The notes beneath the pieces were generated by a model that was not told the DNA's origin, searched no databases, and saw nothing but the letters and a program-made list of their open reading frames with translations. From NCBI GenBank assembly GCA_964035015.1, contig OZ035997.1, forward strand, positions 26,031,490 to 26,095,489: a DNA stretch of 64,000 nucleotides, read 5' to 3'. Source of the stretch: Corallium rubrum (lineage: Eukaryota; Cnidaria; Anthozoa; Scleralcyonacea; Coralliidae). The translations under genes were made by a program, and so were the position numbers. Positions 32,753 to 43,945 of the stretch are shown one piece after another; position 1 is the stretch's first letter, and every line of letters starts with the position of its first letter.

Positions 32753-35700
32753 TTTTAAAGTGCATATACGAGAATTTTCATTTTTTTCCTAAAAATTGGC
32801 CGTATTGAGACGATTCTAACGATATATGACACTCCTTCAACGGATGAAAACTTCCCGAGATATTTGGTTCCAAACATGGCGAAAATATGTTTTTTCAAAA
32901 CATGGCCGGGAGAAAAGAGTCTGAGTTCGAATAAGGCTGATGACGTCAAATCGGGACAAGCTGTATTTGCGACTACAGTTGTTTAGTATACAATTGAGGA
33001 CGGAATACCTTCGCGGTGTGTTGTATTCGGATGTTTCAACAAGCCAGACCCTAAAAACGGTACAATACTTCATAGGGAAGTTTGCAATGAAGATTTAATA
33101 CCAGAAGCAATAGAATGATGCCAATGTTAGGATGTTAAGTGGCTGTGCGAACGCAAAGATACAGTATGGCGCACTGTTTGGTCCAAGCTTTTCAACTGGC
33201 CGGACGGTTTCTTTTTTTTTTTTCTTTTTTTTTTAATTGATTTGCCCATAAAAAGATCTAATAATTCTATAATTTTTTTAAAATAACATTAGGGCTAGGG
33301 GCCTACTAGAAACCTTAATAGGCTTTTTACTTAAGACCCCTAGTTGTGATTATATAATATATTTAATATTTACAGAAAATCAGTTCGAAGAAAATGTTTA
33401 TAAGAGAAGAAAAAATTGAATAGAATTAAAAAAAATTGATCCATGTATGTAAATATATACTATAAAAGATTTAGTAAATGTGCATATAAAATAGAATGGG
33501 CTGGCAAGAATTTAGCAAAACAATGGGAAATTGTTATACCAAATTCCAGCCAACCCATAGCACACAAATAGGCATACAACCACTAAATAATAATAATACC
33601 CATTGGTTCACTCAGAATTTGGCAAGACAATAGAAATTGCCCTGCCAGACCCTGACCAATCTACAGTATACCAAACTATATACAAACTATATACAAACAT
33701 GAAGAAGATATTGAAAATGTATAAAGATATTGGAAATGTATAGATTATTTTGATTGTCAACTACGGTGATTGTTTAAAATTTGTAAGAAATATTTTTTTG
33801 TTTCCCTTTTATAAATGATATAAGATTTAATATTTTTTATATTAGATTCTAAACCATCCCAAATATCAACACCTTTGTCAGAAAGAGTATGTTTTACATA
33901 ATTTGTTCGTTTATAGGACTTATGGAGTTTAGAAGCATTTCTTGTGTTATGGTGATGAATTTGATTATTTGCTACAAAATAATTTGTGAATACCTCTGGC
34001 AAATTCTTAGTGTAGTGATAGCGAAACATGAATAAGCTAACTAGATAATCATTGATTTTATAGATGTTCAATATTTTAAGATCACTAAAAATTGGATCAG
34101 TATGTTCCAAATAAGACTTAAAGGTCATCAAGCGTACAATCTTTTTTTGGATATTCATAATTTTGTGAATTCGCTTTTTGTATGTATTACCCCATATTAA
34201 GTTCCCATACATTATATATGGATAGACTAATGCATAATAAATTAATTTTAAAGTATTCAAATTTGTAAAATGTCGTATTCTGGCTATCAAACCAGGAGAT
34301 TTAATAATTTTCTTTGATATCATATTGATATGATCATTCCATGTTAAACATTCATCAATTATAATACCTAGAAATGTTGTGTTTTTAACTTGTATAATAT
34401 TTTTGTTGTTAATTGTAATTGTTATATTATGATTATGTTTTTTTTTAGAAGATCTAAATAGAATAAATTTGGTTTTTGTTGTATTAATTGATAATTTATT
34501 AGCATTTAACCAATCAGCAATTTTATCTATTTCTAATTGAATAACTTTGTTTAGTGTTTTAAGGCAACTGTCACTATAAAATATATTTGTGTCATCTGCA
34601 AACAATATAATTGAAATAATTTTATTGCAATTTTGAATGTCATTTATGTATAGAAGAAAGAGAAGTGGTCCTAAAATTGATCCCTGAGGAACACCACTTG
34701 TTATTATCATTTCTTTCGATTTTACTTGGTTGTATTTTACAATTTGCTTTCTGTTTTTTAGATAGCTTTCAAACCATTTTAAACATATCCCCCTTATACC
34801 ATAATGCTCTAATTTTCTAATCAGAATCCCGTGATTAATTGTATCGAATGCTTTGGACAAGTCAAGGAAAATACCAATGGTGTATTCGCCTTTATCTATT
34901 GCTTTTGTAATTTTATCAACAAGTTCAATTACTGCAAGTTCTGTTGATCTATTTTTTCTAAATCCATATTGATGCTTTGATAAAATTTTCAACATATTTA
35001 ATTAGTCTTTTGTACATGAGTCTTTCTAACAGTTTAGAAAAACAAGTGAGAACTGATATTGGTCGATAATTTTCAAACTTATTATTTTCATTTGCTTTAA
35101 AAATTGGTGTTACTAAGGCGATTTTTAGCCTGTCAGGTATAATTCCACTCCCAAATGTCAAATTAAAAATATGTGTAAGTGGTTTAGAAATTGCCTCCCC
35201 AGTCGTTTTAATTATTCTGGAACACATGTCATCATGACCAGGACTTTTATTAATACTCATGTTAGCTATTTCAGTTTCTACTTCGTTTTCAGTAATTGGA
35301 TCAAGAAACAAACTGTCCTTATAGTTACTAGTAAGATATTTATCAAATGTTTTGTTTGGGTTATTAGTAATATTTTTAGCCAATTTAGGGCCAATGTTCA
35401 CAAAATAGTCATTAAAACTATTGGCTATTGTAGAAGGATCCTTTATTGTTTCTGTTGTATTTTTATCAATAAATTCATTTGGTGGTCTCTTATTTTTCCT
35501 CCCTCTATTTAGGATTTCATTTAGGGTTCTCCATACCATTTTTGTGTCATGTTTGTATTTTATTAGTTGCTCTTCATAATAGATTTTCTTTGATACTTTG
35601 ATATTTTTATATCTTTTATATAAGTTTTCATTCCTTTCACACGGGTTGTTTAAGTATGTTTTATAAAGTTTGTTTTTCTTTTTCACTGATTTTGCAATAC

Positions 35701-36025
35701 AATTTCATCCATGGGCTTTTAATTTTATTAATATTTTTCCTGATTGGTTTACATTTTAATGGAAAGTGTGTTTCATAGGCTGTTGTATATATTTTAGAAA
35801 ATTCATCAAAGGATTCTGTAGGGTTAGTATTATTAAGAATATATTCCCATTGTATGTTTTTTATGGTATTTGTAAATAATTTAATATTTGAGTTATTAAT
35901 TATTCTTTTATAGTTTGGATCACTTTGATTAATATTTCCTTTAAGGGTGTTTAGATTGCACATGTGTACTAGCGGTAAATGATCTGAAAGATCACTAAAA
36001 ATAATTCCGTTTGTACTAGATTCTA

Positions 36026-37783
36026 GTTTTTTGCTGCCGAGCGTAGCGAGGCAGCTCACTAATCTTGACACGGGTTGCCTGTGTCTCGTGTCCAGACCTC
36101 TTTGCCGAGTTATGTATAGTCAACGAAATCTCGATTTTGCGAGGGATGTCTGTATGTTGACTTTTTTATGACGTTTTGTGACGTGTGGATCTTCGTTTGT
36201 CGGAATGTATCGGAATCAATTTACATTGAATTCGTCAACACCACGACGGCGATGAAGTTCTGAACTGGCAATGCCATGAGGTATATTATACATGTAAAGC
36301 ATTCGAAGTCTATCTTTGAGCGTGTCTTGTGTTGGTCAATTTCGGTGAGGAAATATCGTCTTTTCGAGGTAAGGTATCTATTTTCAGGTTTTTAAAAATT
36401 CAGTAAATGGGTATGACAATTGAGCAATATCGTGCCCAAATTGGTGCACACAATGTAAGAGTCAAAGAGTATTCAACTCGACATGAAGGTGACTTTTGTG
36501 CTATAATGTTGACGTTATTTCAGCTGGTAGTAACAGTACTGGTATTATTAATATTGATACGAATATTTTGTCTGGGTGTATTATATTTGCCAACAAAGCG
36601 GTTGGTAGAACAATATAAATGCTTAAGTCAAGTGATTGTGTTAGCCTTCAGTGAAATGTCATGCTACAATGTGTATGTTCCATTGTTGTTGAGAATGGCA
36701 AATGATGTCGAAGAAAATCCTGGACCAACAGTATATGATTTGGTTGACCCTACTAAAACAATATGTGCTGATTTTAGCCAAGGTAATATAAAAAAGTTTA
36801 GACAAAATGCTGGTAAACAATGTGTAGCCATGTCTTTGACTGCAGTAATACATAGTCAAATAACAATTAATATCAATGCATGGGATTCATCATGCTTGAA
36901 TGACATATTGTGTGCTGGAAACAGCCTTTATACTTGTATAAGCAATTCTATTAATAAAACATTCTTGCTTCTAACTGACGTGCCAGAAATGGTTGCAGTT
37001 TCTAATAAAGTGTGTTACTTGCAATACAGTGACCCATTTGCTGGTGATTTGTTTATGGCAGCTAACAATCTACCATATTATTCTTTGGAAAATGCTTTAA
37101 ATAATATGTTTTTAGATTCTCATTTAAGTTATCAACATTGCCTATTGACTATTGATTGCAACACGGTTGCAATTTTCAGGACTTCTGAAGGAAACTTCAA
37201 AATTTTTGACTCTCATTCAAGAGATTTATGTGGTATGCCACATCCATTTGGAAAATGTGTATTAGTTTCTCTTGGAGGTATAAACAATGTGGTGATTTAT
37301 TTCCAGTCAGAGATTATAAACAATGGGCAACTCCAAAATGCTAGCCCACATCTTCGAACATAATTATTTTACTTATAAAAATTCTGCAAAATAGTCTGAT
37401 GTACTCGATGGTATATTGCTGTATAATTTTTCAGCTGTAGATTTGTCATAACACGAGACACTTTGAATTGCATTTACAGCTTGCCCAGAGCAAGAGGCAT
37501 GGTTATTTATTATTTCTATACTATAATAGTGTATAAGCCTTGTATATCCTGTCAAAACCCTTGCCAATTATATCAAGAAATAAGTTTTAGTATAAATATG
37601 TAATTTTATATCTTATAATTAGAAAATTAAAAATACAGTAGATCTGTAAATACTCTGGTGTCTGTTGCAATTAATAATATCAGCCTAGGTTTTTTTTTTG
37701 GCAATTTCGTAAAACATCAGAAACTATAAATCAGGAAATTCCTGCCATTTGAGGCAGCACTTCACTTGCGATAGTAATTCTAG
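36026..37783 (+). mobile_element. 1.76 kb element inserted in the LINE endonuclease region
   Basis: The LINE reading frame is continuous on both sides; removing the insert restores NIESSTNGII. The insert is bordered by TCTA at 36022-36025 and 37784-37787. It can also be read as an insertion between two T residues with a TCTAG terminus, as in Helentron-type elements. GCTGCC...GGCAGC hairpins occur near both ends (36034, 37742). It carries the 318-codon ORF below. Family not assigned. Confidence 0.8.
36407..37363 (+). CDS. Membrane segment - 2A peptide - C76-like cysteine protease ORF
   Basis: 318 codons, uninterrupted, inside the insertion at 36026-37783. Residues ~33-60 form a hydrophobic, probable transmembrane segment. 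Residues 100-107 read DVEENPGP, a complete 2A motif, which makes ribosomes skip the last Gly-Pro bond and release two proteins; here the products would be a ~106-residue membrane peptide and a ~212-residue protein. The second part looks like a herpes-tegument-type (C76) deubiquitinase fold as found in some transposons: oxyanion Gln125, GKQCVAMSL with Cys139, and FDSH with Asp268 and His270. These match the Gln, Cys and Asp-x-His catalytic set of that family. Upstream, 36026-36406 is leader-like with a palindromic GCTGCCGAGC...GAGGCAGC. Fold assignment is from motif and spacing only; OTU/ULP-type proteases are the alternative. Confidence 0.68.
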   Translation: MGMTIEQYRAQIGAHNVRVKEYSTRHEGDFCAIMLTLFQLVVTVLVLLILIRIFCLGVLYLPTKRLVEQYKCLSQVIVLAFSEMSCYNVYVPLLLRMANDVEENPGPTVYDLVDPTKTICADFSQGNIKKFRQNAGKQCVAMSLTAVIHSQITININAWDSSCLNDILCAGNSLYTCISNSINKTFLLLTDVPEMVAVSNKVCYLQYSDPFAGDLFMAANNLPYYSLENALNNMFLDSHLSYQHCLLTIDCNTVAIFRTSEGNFKIFDSHSRDLCGMPHPFGKCVLVSLGGINNVVIYFQSEIINNGQLQNASPHLRT

Positions 37784-38319
37784 TCTATATTATTTGTAAA
37801 GATATTGTCAATTAATGTAGCTGTATGTTGTGTAATTCTTGTTGGTTTTGTAATGAGTGGAATATACGAAGATGTAAAAAGCTGTTCAGTGAAATGATTT
37901 GCATAATCACAAGACTCTGATTTAAGTAGATCAATATTGAAATCCCCCATAAGATAGCATATCTTGTTTTCTTTGTTAATTTTGGCAAGCATTTCATTCA
38001 TTGCATTTTCAAATATTTCAATTCTACCATTTGGAGGTCTGTAAATTACTCCAACAACTATATTTTTTCCAACAGTTGTATTTATTTCAATAAATATGGT
38101 TTCAATTGCATCTCCTACCTTAGGATTTAAATCTTTACGGGTTTTATATTGTATATGTTTTTTGACATATATACCTACTCCTCCACCTTTTTTATCTGAC
38201 CTATTTGAATTTATATAATCATATTCATTAAGTTTAAAATCTTCTTTATTGATATCATTCAGCCATGTTTCTGTTAAACCGATTACTTGGAAGGGTTTTT
38301 TTAAGAACAAGAGAAGCCC

Positions 38320-39950
38320 TATATCCCGTGGCTAAAAAGCGCTGATATATATTAGAGAAACCTTCTACCCATCATATTTGGCTGCAGACAAACGCGAAGG
38401 AAAGCTTTGAATTGAGAGTCAAGCGCGACAAGAGGATTCAACGCAAGTTTTGATGTATGCAATTATTTTAACAAACACGGACTCCAGGTAAAATAACTTT
38501 TTTAGATATTTCGAAAGAAAGAAGTGCTGCTGAAAAACCACAACCTTCCAGATCATCTGAATACATCGAGCATGAAAATATAATGAAAACAAAACAAGCA
38601 TATGTCGTTATGTCGAACATCTTGTCAGCTGCCTGCGTTGATGTTTGATCAAGTCTTTCTCGTCTCGGATGTGTTTTATGTGTTCACAGACATAATTATT
38701 GGGCAGTATAAATGTCGCTGGCAAGTATCTTGATATTATATACGCTTACAATTGCACACGACGTTGATTAAGTAAACTTTCAGGCGACACTTTCTAGGTA
38801 AACATGAAGCTGTGTAATATAAAGGCGAAGAGACTTGACATATTGAACGCTGTACATGTGTGGAAATAATACTTTCTTTCTTTGCTTTCCTAATGTCTGA
38901 TCAGGTCTTTCGCGTAGACATAGTTATTGGTCAGTAATGTCGCTGGCAAGTATCTTGATATTATATACACTTACAGTTACAATCGCACACGCCGTTAATA
39001 GTTGTGTTCATATTTAATACCGGAAGAGACTCGACATATAATTCTCGCGTTACATGAACCAGACTTTTTTCTCGAGCTTTACAGCTATTTACTGACTTCA
39101 CTGTGGTTGGTATGATTAGGGTTTTCTGCGTATTCGTATCCATAGAATAAAGCTACAGTTTGGAAGATCATTAAAATTGTATTCCTGATATGCCAATAAA
39201 TATTACAATTTATCAATGGCAAAAGTGTTTTACCTGTCAGACCGCAAATTAGCTAAAACATAAACAGACTCCAGAAATTACATAAACGGAGATAAATACA
39301 GAGTTGCCTACGGATGAGGCTAGAGATGAATATGTTATAAAGGGCTATTAAGGCCCAATTATCCTCAGCTGTAACAGATTTACGTAAAAGCTGTAAAGAG
39401 AAAAATATCAGCGAGGACCTTGTCAGCTGCATGTCTCCTCGCAGGGTGCTTGACAGGACGATATCTTGACAGGATGATATCAGATTTTGTTTTCATTAAA
39501 TATTCAAGAGTAGATGTAGTTAGTGTATGGAAGATTGGGATTTTTCAGTGGTATTTGACTCTTCTTCGTACTTCCTAAATATCTAAATATCTAAAAAGTT
39601 ATTATACCGAAGGTCCATATTTGTGGGGAAAAATGCATTAAATTTTCAATATACAACGGGTTTGTTGATTTCTCACTGCGTGACTCGGATCTGCGTAACT
39701 CGGATCGCTCGCCCTGAAAGCGCTTCTTGGTCACTTGGTGGTCGTGTGGAGCAGATGCGGGTGGATAGAACGTTACTATAATACCATCCATTTATATACA
39801 CGAGATATAGAGTTTATCTTGTACTGGAAAACTACTCTTCCAGCGAAACCGACGTTGGGAATCGACTGGCTTACACTTTGTGTGCGTTTGCGCTCAACAA
39901 GTTAACAACCCAAAGTTGGCATCTTTCTCTTGCCTCCAATCTTAAACCTT
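38320..39950. other. Non-coding; imperfect tandem duplication at 38636-39000
   Basis: GTCGCTGGCAAGTATCTTGA followed by TATTATATAC occurs at 38711 and again at 38939, with upstream GTCTGATCAGGTCTTTC-type sequence also repeated: two ~230 bp copies. No gene or protein remnant is seen. Confidence 0.55.
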
Positions 39951-40734
39951 TAGTGGAAGCCTTCCTGTGAAGTGTTATACCATTCTCTGAGTTTTTGCCA
40001 TTATCTGGTTTGTTGAAACACTCGAATAAAACACACCGCGAAGGTATTTTGTCCGCAATTGTAAAGTAAACAAACTGTAGTCGAAATTACAGCTTGTCCC
40101 GATTTGACGTCATCAACCATACTCGTACTCAGACTTTTTTCTCCCGGCCATGTTTTGAAAAACTCGTGTTTGGAACCAAATATCTCGGGCAGTTTTCATC
40201 CGTTGAAGGAGTGTTATATATCGTTAGAATCGTCTCAACACGGCCGATTTTTAGAAAAAAAATGAAAATTCTCGTATATGCACTTTAAATTTCTCAATTT
40301 TCAGTAGAAACCCCCCAACAAAATTCACTTTACCGGGTGTTATTACAGCTCTGGAGTTACTCTTTGTATCGACAAACGTCAGATTTAGTATTTCCACAAC
40401 TGAAACTTGAGTTAAAGCTATAATTTAGCATTATCTTATTACTAATTCTTGGCAAGACAACCTTCAAACTTTGAGATAACAAAGAAAAATAAGAAAAACC
40501 TGCATTTTCCGTGGAGTTTCGGACTCGAATTTTGCTTTTGTTCGGCAGATATTTCGTCGTTCAATCCATTTTCGTGCCAGAAATAGTTCAGGTACAAGGC
40601 CGATAAGCCCAATACGTACTAGCTTCTTCGGTAGCATCTCTAAAAACCTTTAGGCATAAAAAAGTATGAGTTTTCTGGTTGATTTTTGCAGTGAGTTTTC
40701 AGTTTTTCATTGTGCCACTTCATACGTTCTGGTG

Positions 40735-40915
40735 ACGTGTGACGACGTGCATGGCTGCCCCCCCCCCCCCCCCTAGCGGCCGGAAGTTTGACTTCACCCA
40801 ATCATAGGGCCAGTCTTCTGGAGTTAGCGTTCCAGTTTATTTAGAGTTCAATGGCGGGTGATCCTTCAGTACTGACCAAAAGGATCGCAGGCTCTGGCTA
40901 CGAGATTGGGGCTGT
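40735..40915. repeat. Right copy of the inverted pair with 31790-31960
   Basis: See left copy. It extends the mirror symmetry around the nested elements outward to almost 9 kb. Confidence 0.6.
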
Positions 40916-40922
40916 GATTGGG

Positions 40923-41220
40923 CATAGTCAATCGAGATATGGTCTGGAAACTCAGCTAAAGTCTTTGGTCTATCTTTTTGTTCACCTTTATGCATTTTTG
41001 TGCACGGTGCACGGTCACTGAACACATTGTATTTTAGTATAATGAACGAATTGTCCAATAGCAACGTTTCGGTTCAATCACTCAACCGTGCTATTTAAAT
41101 ATTAATAAACCTAAAACAAAGGATGTGCACGGTGTAAGGTACGGTTCAACATAAAATCACAGCTCATTATAGGCGCTTTGAAGTTTGCCGAGTTTCCAGA
41201 CCATATCTCGATTGACTATG
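40923..41220. mobile_element. MITE with 31-bp perfect TIRs
   Basis: CATAGTCAATCGAGATATGG then TCTGGAAACTC at the left is perfectly inverted at 41190-41220. The interior (GTGCACGGTGCACGG, GAACACATTGTATTTTAGTA) matches the remnant at 13415-13575. 298 bp, non-coding. Confidence 0.9.
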
Positions 41221-41234
41221 GATTGGGGGAAGAG

Positions 41235-41521
41235 GTTAGATGGGATGACTCTCTGGGACCTTTTCCGAAGATGTAGCCTTACGAAGCATGGATTTTAATG
41301 AAAACCTATCCCAATACCCCCCTAACCCTAACCCCCTAACCCTAATCTCAAAAGTGTGGAAAGTGTGGGGTTTCGGCCCCTCCTCGTCCCCTCCCCGGCC
41401 CTTAATATAGTCGCCAATTTACGGTCCACAACTGTTTCCAAAGCTTGTGGGATGCGCAGTAAAGTTCAATACGTCACTTGGCGCAGCCTTCCAAAAAGGT
41501 CCCAGAGTCATCCCATCTAAC
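41235..41521. mobile_element. MITE with ~28-bp TIRs, adjacent to the previous one
   Basis: GTTAGATGGGATGACTCTCT then GGGACCTTTT mirrors AAAAGGTCCC then AGAGTCATCCCATCTAAC with one or two mismatches. 287 bp. It contains a short CCCTAA run at 41319-41346. GATTGGGG occurs on both outer sides. Confidence 0.88.
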
Positions 41522-42159
41522 TTCTACCGTGATTGGGGTCTTTTCTTCGTGCTGCGGGTTGAAAAGAGCCTGTATACGTACAACTTATCATGATCAATTG
41601 TAGCTTTTGTTGCGGGGACTTATTACTCGGGCTACTGTGGTAGCCGAGTCTAGGTTTCGGCTCTGTTATTTTTTTTTTTTGTGTCGACAAATTGCAATTA
41701 TTGCATCATCCCGATAGGCTTTGCGAACCCACGCTGGTTGAATTTGTGTTTTACTGATAAACACGCTCACAATGCTTACAATAGACTATAGTAGACCTGG
41801 ATTGGTAGGCGATCTCGATAACCGTACGCTGAAAATGTGTAGCACTCGACAAACTTTATACGAAAATTCTCGATCAATGTGTTCTCGATCAATTTACATG
41901 ATCTTACATGTGTTAATATTAATTAAATTGTCCTGAAAATGTTGCTCAAGTGCTGTAAATCAAAGAACAAAGAAAGTTGATAAAGCCAAGTGAAAAGTAA
42001 ACATGCTGTGTTTTACATCTTCATCGAGGTTGACATTTAACTGAACTGACTTGTCTGTGAATGCTGTATGTGGTTTCCTTTATTTTTGCTTGTATTGTTT
42101 ATTATTGTAATTAAACACTTTATACATTACTTTCATCAAGTGTGTATTATTGTTTGGGT

Positions 42160-42565
42160 ACACCATTACAGCCACCATTTCAATGTTTTGGACACCAGTA
42201 TGGCCACCAATCCACCATTTCAATGTTTGGGCACACCAGTATGGCCACCATTTCAATGTTTTGCACACCAGTATGGCCACCATTTCAATGTTTTGGCACA
42301 CCAATATGGCCACCATTTCAATGTTCTGGCACACCAGTATGGCCACCATTTCAATGTTTTGGCACACCAGTATGGCCACCATTTCATTGTTTTGTGCACC
42401 CGTATGACTACCATTTCAATATTTTGGCACACCAGTATGGCCACCATTTCAATGTTTTGCTACACTAGTATGGTCACCATTTCAATGTTTTGCTACACTA
42501 GTATGGCCACCATTTCATTGTTTTGCTACGCCAGTATGGCTACCATTTCAATGTTTTGGCACATA
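42160..42565. repeat. Minisatellite, ~33 bp x 12
   Basis: Units of CACCAGTATGGCCACCATTT plus CAATGTTTTGGCA, about twelve copies with point variants. The long open frames on both strands only translate the repeat. The monomer matches the interior of the MITE at 8456-8624. Confidence 0.95.
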
Positions 42566-42885
42566 TTTGGCATATCATGGATAGTAAAAAGTCTCTTGAT
42601 TTGAATACAAATAAAGGAGAACTATGTATCTTTATTCAAATATTCTAAACAATAAAATGTGTTAAAACATGGTCGTCGTGGGTAACTTACGCTCATTTAG
42701 ATCTCACCTTTTGACAACGGTACTTGATATTGCAGGCGTGGTTGACTACTACACTAGTCAACTGAAGGATGACTCAGGGAGACTTATTAAACTTTTGGAA
42801 AATTCGAACGCAAATTGCAATTGCGAAAAATATTTGTAGCGGGCCACAAACGGAAGACCGAGGGCGCCGCCATCTTGAATTCGCA

Positions 42886-43195
42886 ATGCATTGTGGTCTA
42901 TCCAGGGTAATAAGCTCAATTAAAAGGGTGATTACTTAGTGTTGAGACACAATGCGGTAATTTTTAAAATAAACACTTTCATGGCAACAATGTCTAGATA
43001 TGATCGTTGTCATATTGGTAAAAGCAATAATTCTCGTACGTATAAGGATACATTTGTCATGAATCTATCCTTACACGTCCGAGAATTGTTGCTTTTACCA
43101 ATATGACAATTATTATACTTAGATATTGTTGCCACGAAAGTATTTATAATCGCCCTTTTAATGGAGCTTGTTACCCTGGATAGACCATAATGCAT
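42886..43195. mobile_element. Foldback MITE, ~150-bp arms
   Basis: ATGCATTGTGGTCTATCCAG at the left mirrors CTGGATAGACCATAATGCAT at the right. Arms continue through CATGGCAACAATGTCTAGAT and GTCATATTGGTAAAAGCAAT to a ~20 bp loop near 43055. A few length differences; non-coding. Confidence 0.9.
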
Positions 43196-43785
43196 TACCT
43201 TACCATGCAGTCATTATGGGAACTAATCCTAAATAACCAGTGCTGCAACAAGGCGCAGTCATTGGAAAGCTTAAGAAAATTAAATGAGTCTCACTGGTCA
43301 CACCAGACGAAAAGCTGCTGTGTTGCAAGCGCCATCTGCAACGAGAAGTAGTGTATGATGGGATGCACCATTGACCAAGAAACTGATGTGCACATGACAG
43401 CAGAAGAATAAGCTCCCATTGGAAGTAAACGTCTCAAAGCCTTGAGTTGGCAAAAGGTCGCAGCTACTTGTTACACCATCATCTTTCAACCGACACAGAG
43501 ACAGATCTACCAAGAGCTATAGTGAGACCCAGTGAACAGTGAACTCTATATATACCGTACAATCACTGGACGAAAAAATGAGGCAAAAAATGGCGGCAAT
43601 GGAGAATTTTTGGACGTCAGTTTCAGGTCCTACGCAGTCAACTTGGATGCCAGTCTTAGTCTTTTTTTCTCGCGGCCGAACCACGAACGGCCAGTGTCAC
43701 CTCAGTTTGTATGAACCGTTTCTCGAGCTGCGAAGATATGAACGTTTGGGACGAAAGAGCAATGAATCGAAAGTCAAGTTCTTAA
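43196..43785. other. No supported gene
   Basis: Short open frames (43298-43513 minus, 43532-43714 and 43539-43802 plus) show no known domain. A coding past cannot be excluded. Confidence 0.4.
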
Positions 43786-43945
43786 TAAATGTATACCCTT
43801 AATCATTATGGCATAAGAGGAACACCATTACTCTGGTTCTCGGATTACCTTTCTAAAAGAAAACACTTTGTTAAATTCAATAACATATTGTCTTCACATA
43901 GGACTGTCACGTGTGGTGTTCTTCAGGGTTCTATATTAGGTTTGA
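43786..43945 (+). mobile_element. LINE RT fragment
   Basis: LNHYGIRGTPLLWFSDYLSK, then KHFVKFNNI and TCGVLQGSILG: RT domain blocks before the catalytic YADD, which is absent. About 160 bp, with unrelated AT-rich DNA after it. Confidence 0.8.

Larger units (their letters stand above)
33209..38310 (-). mobile_element. Jockey-superfamily (CR1-like) LINE, nearly full ORF2, interrupted
   Basis: On the minus strand, 38310-37780 is the AP-endonuclease (GLTETWL, YRPPNG, MGDFNID, TLIDNIFTN). After the insert the frame continues at 36020 with SDHLPLV. The RT follows: INKSPGHDDM, PIFK, FENYRPISVL, YGFRKNRST, FLDLSKAFDTINHGIL, GVPQGSILGPLLF and catalytic FADDTNIFY (near 34590), ending at 33757. Frame changes lie near 35680 and 34980. 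The poly-A tail is the T-rich run at 33209-33235 on plus. The 5' end is truncated inside the endonuclease. Open stretches of 412 and 242 codons suggest moderate age. Confidence 0.93.
32754..40289. mobile_element. Two inverted THAP-transposon arms enclosing nested elements
   Basis: Arms 32760-33100 and about 39950-40283 are inverted and nearly 90% alike by eye. Both begin GTGCATATACGAGAATTTTC and are bordered by TTTAAA, so a TTAA target duplication is possible, as in Kolobok elements. Each arm encodes a THAP zinc finger start: CVVFGCFNKPDPKNGTILHR on plus (33017-33085) and VLFECFNKPDNGKNSENGIT then LHRKA on minus (about 40040-39960). Having THAP sequence at both ends is abnormal for one transposon, so this may be two elements in opposite orientation. 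The LINE at 33209-38310 lies inside. Confidence 0.65.

Noticed and set aside
41319-41346. Telomere or chromosome end
   Set aside because: Only about four imperfect CCCTAA units inside a MITE.
42160-42565. CRISPR-like array
   Set aside because: Units are contiguous without spacers and the sequence is animal DNA; it is a minisatellite.
42068-42604. 178-codon repetitive protein
   Set aside because: Open on both strands because the 33-bp unit is a multiple of three; no start context or homology.
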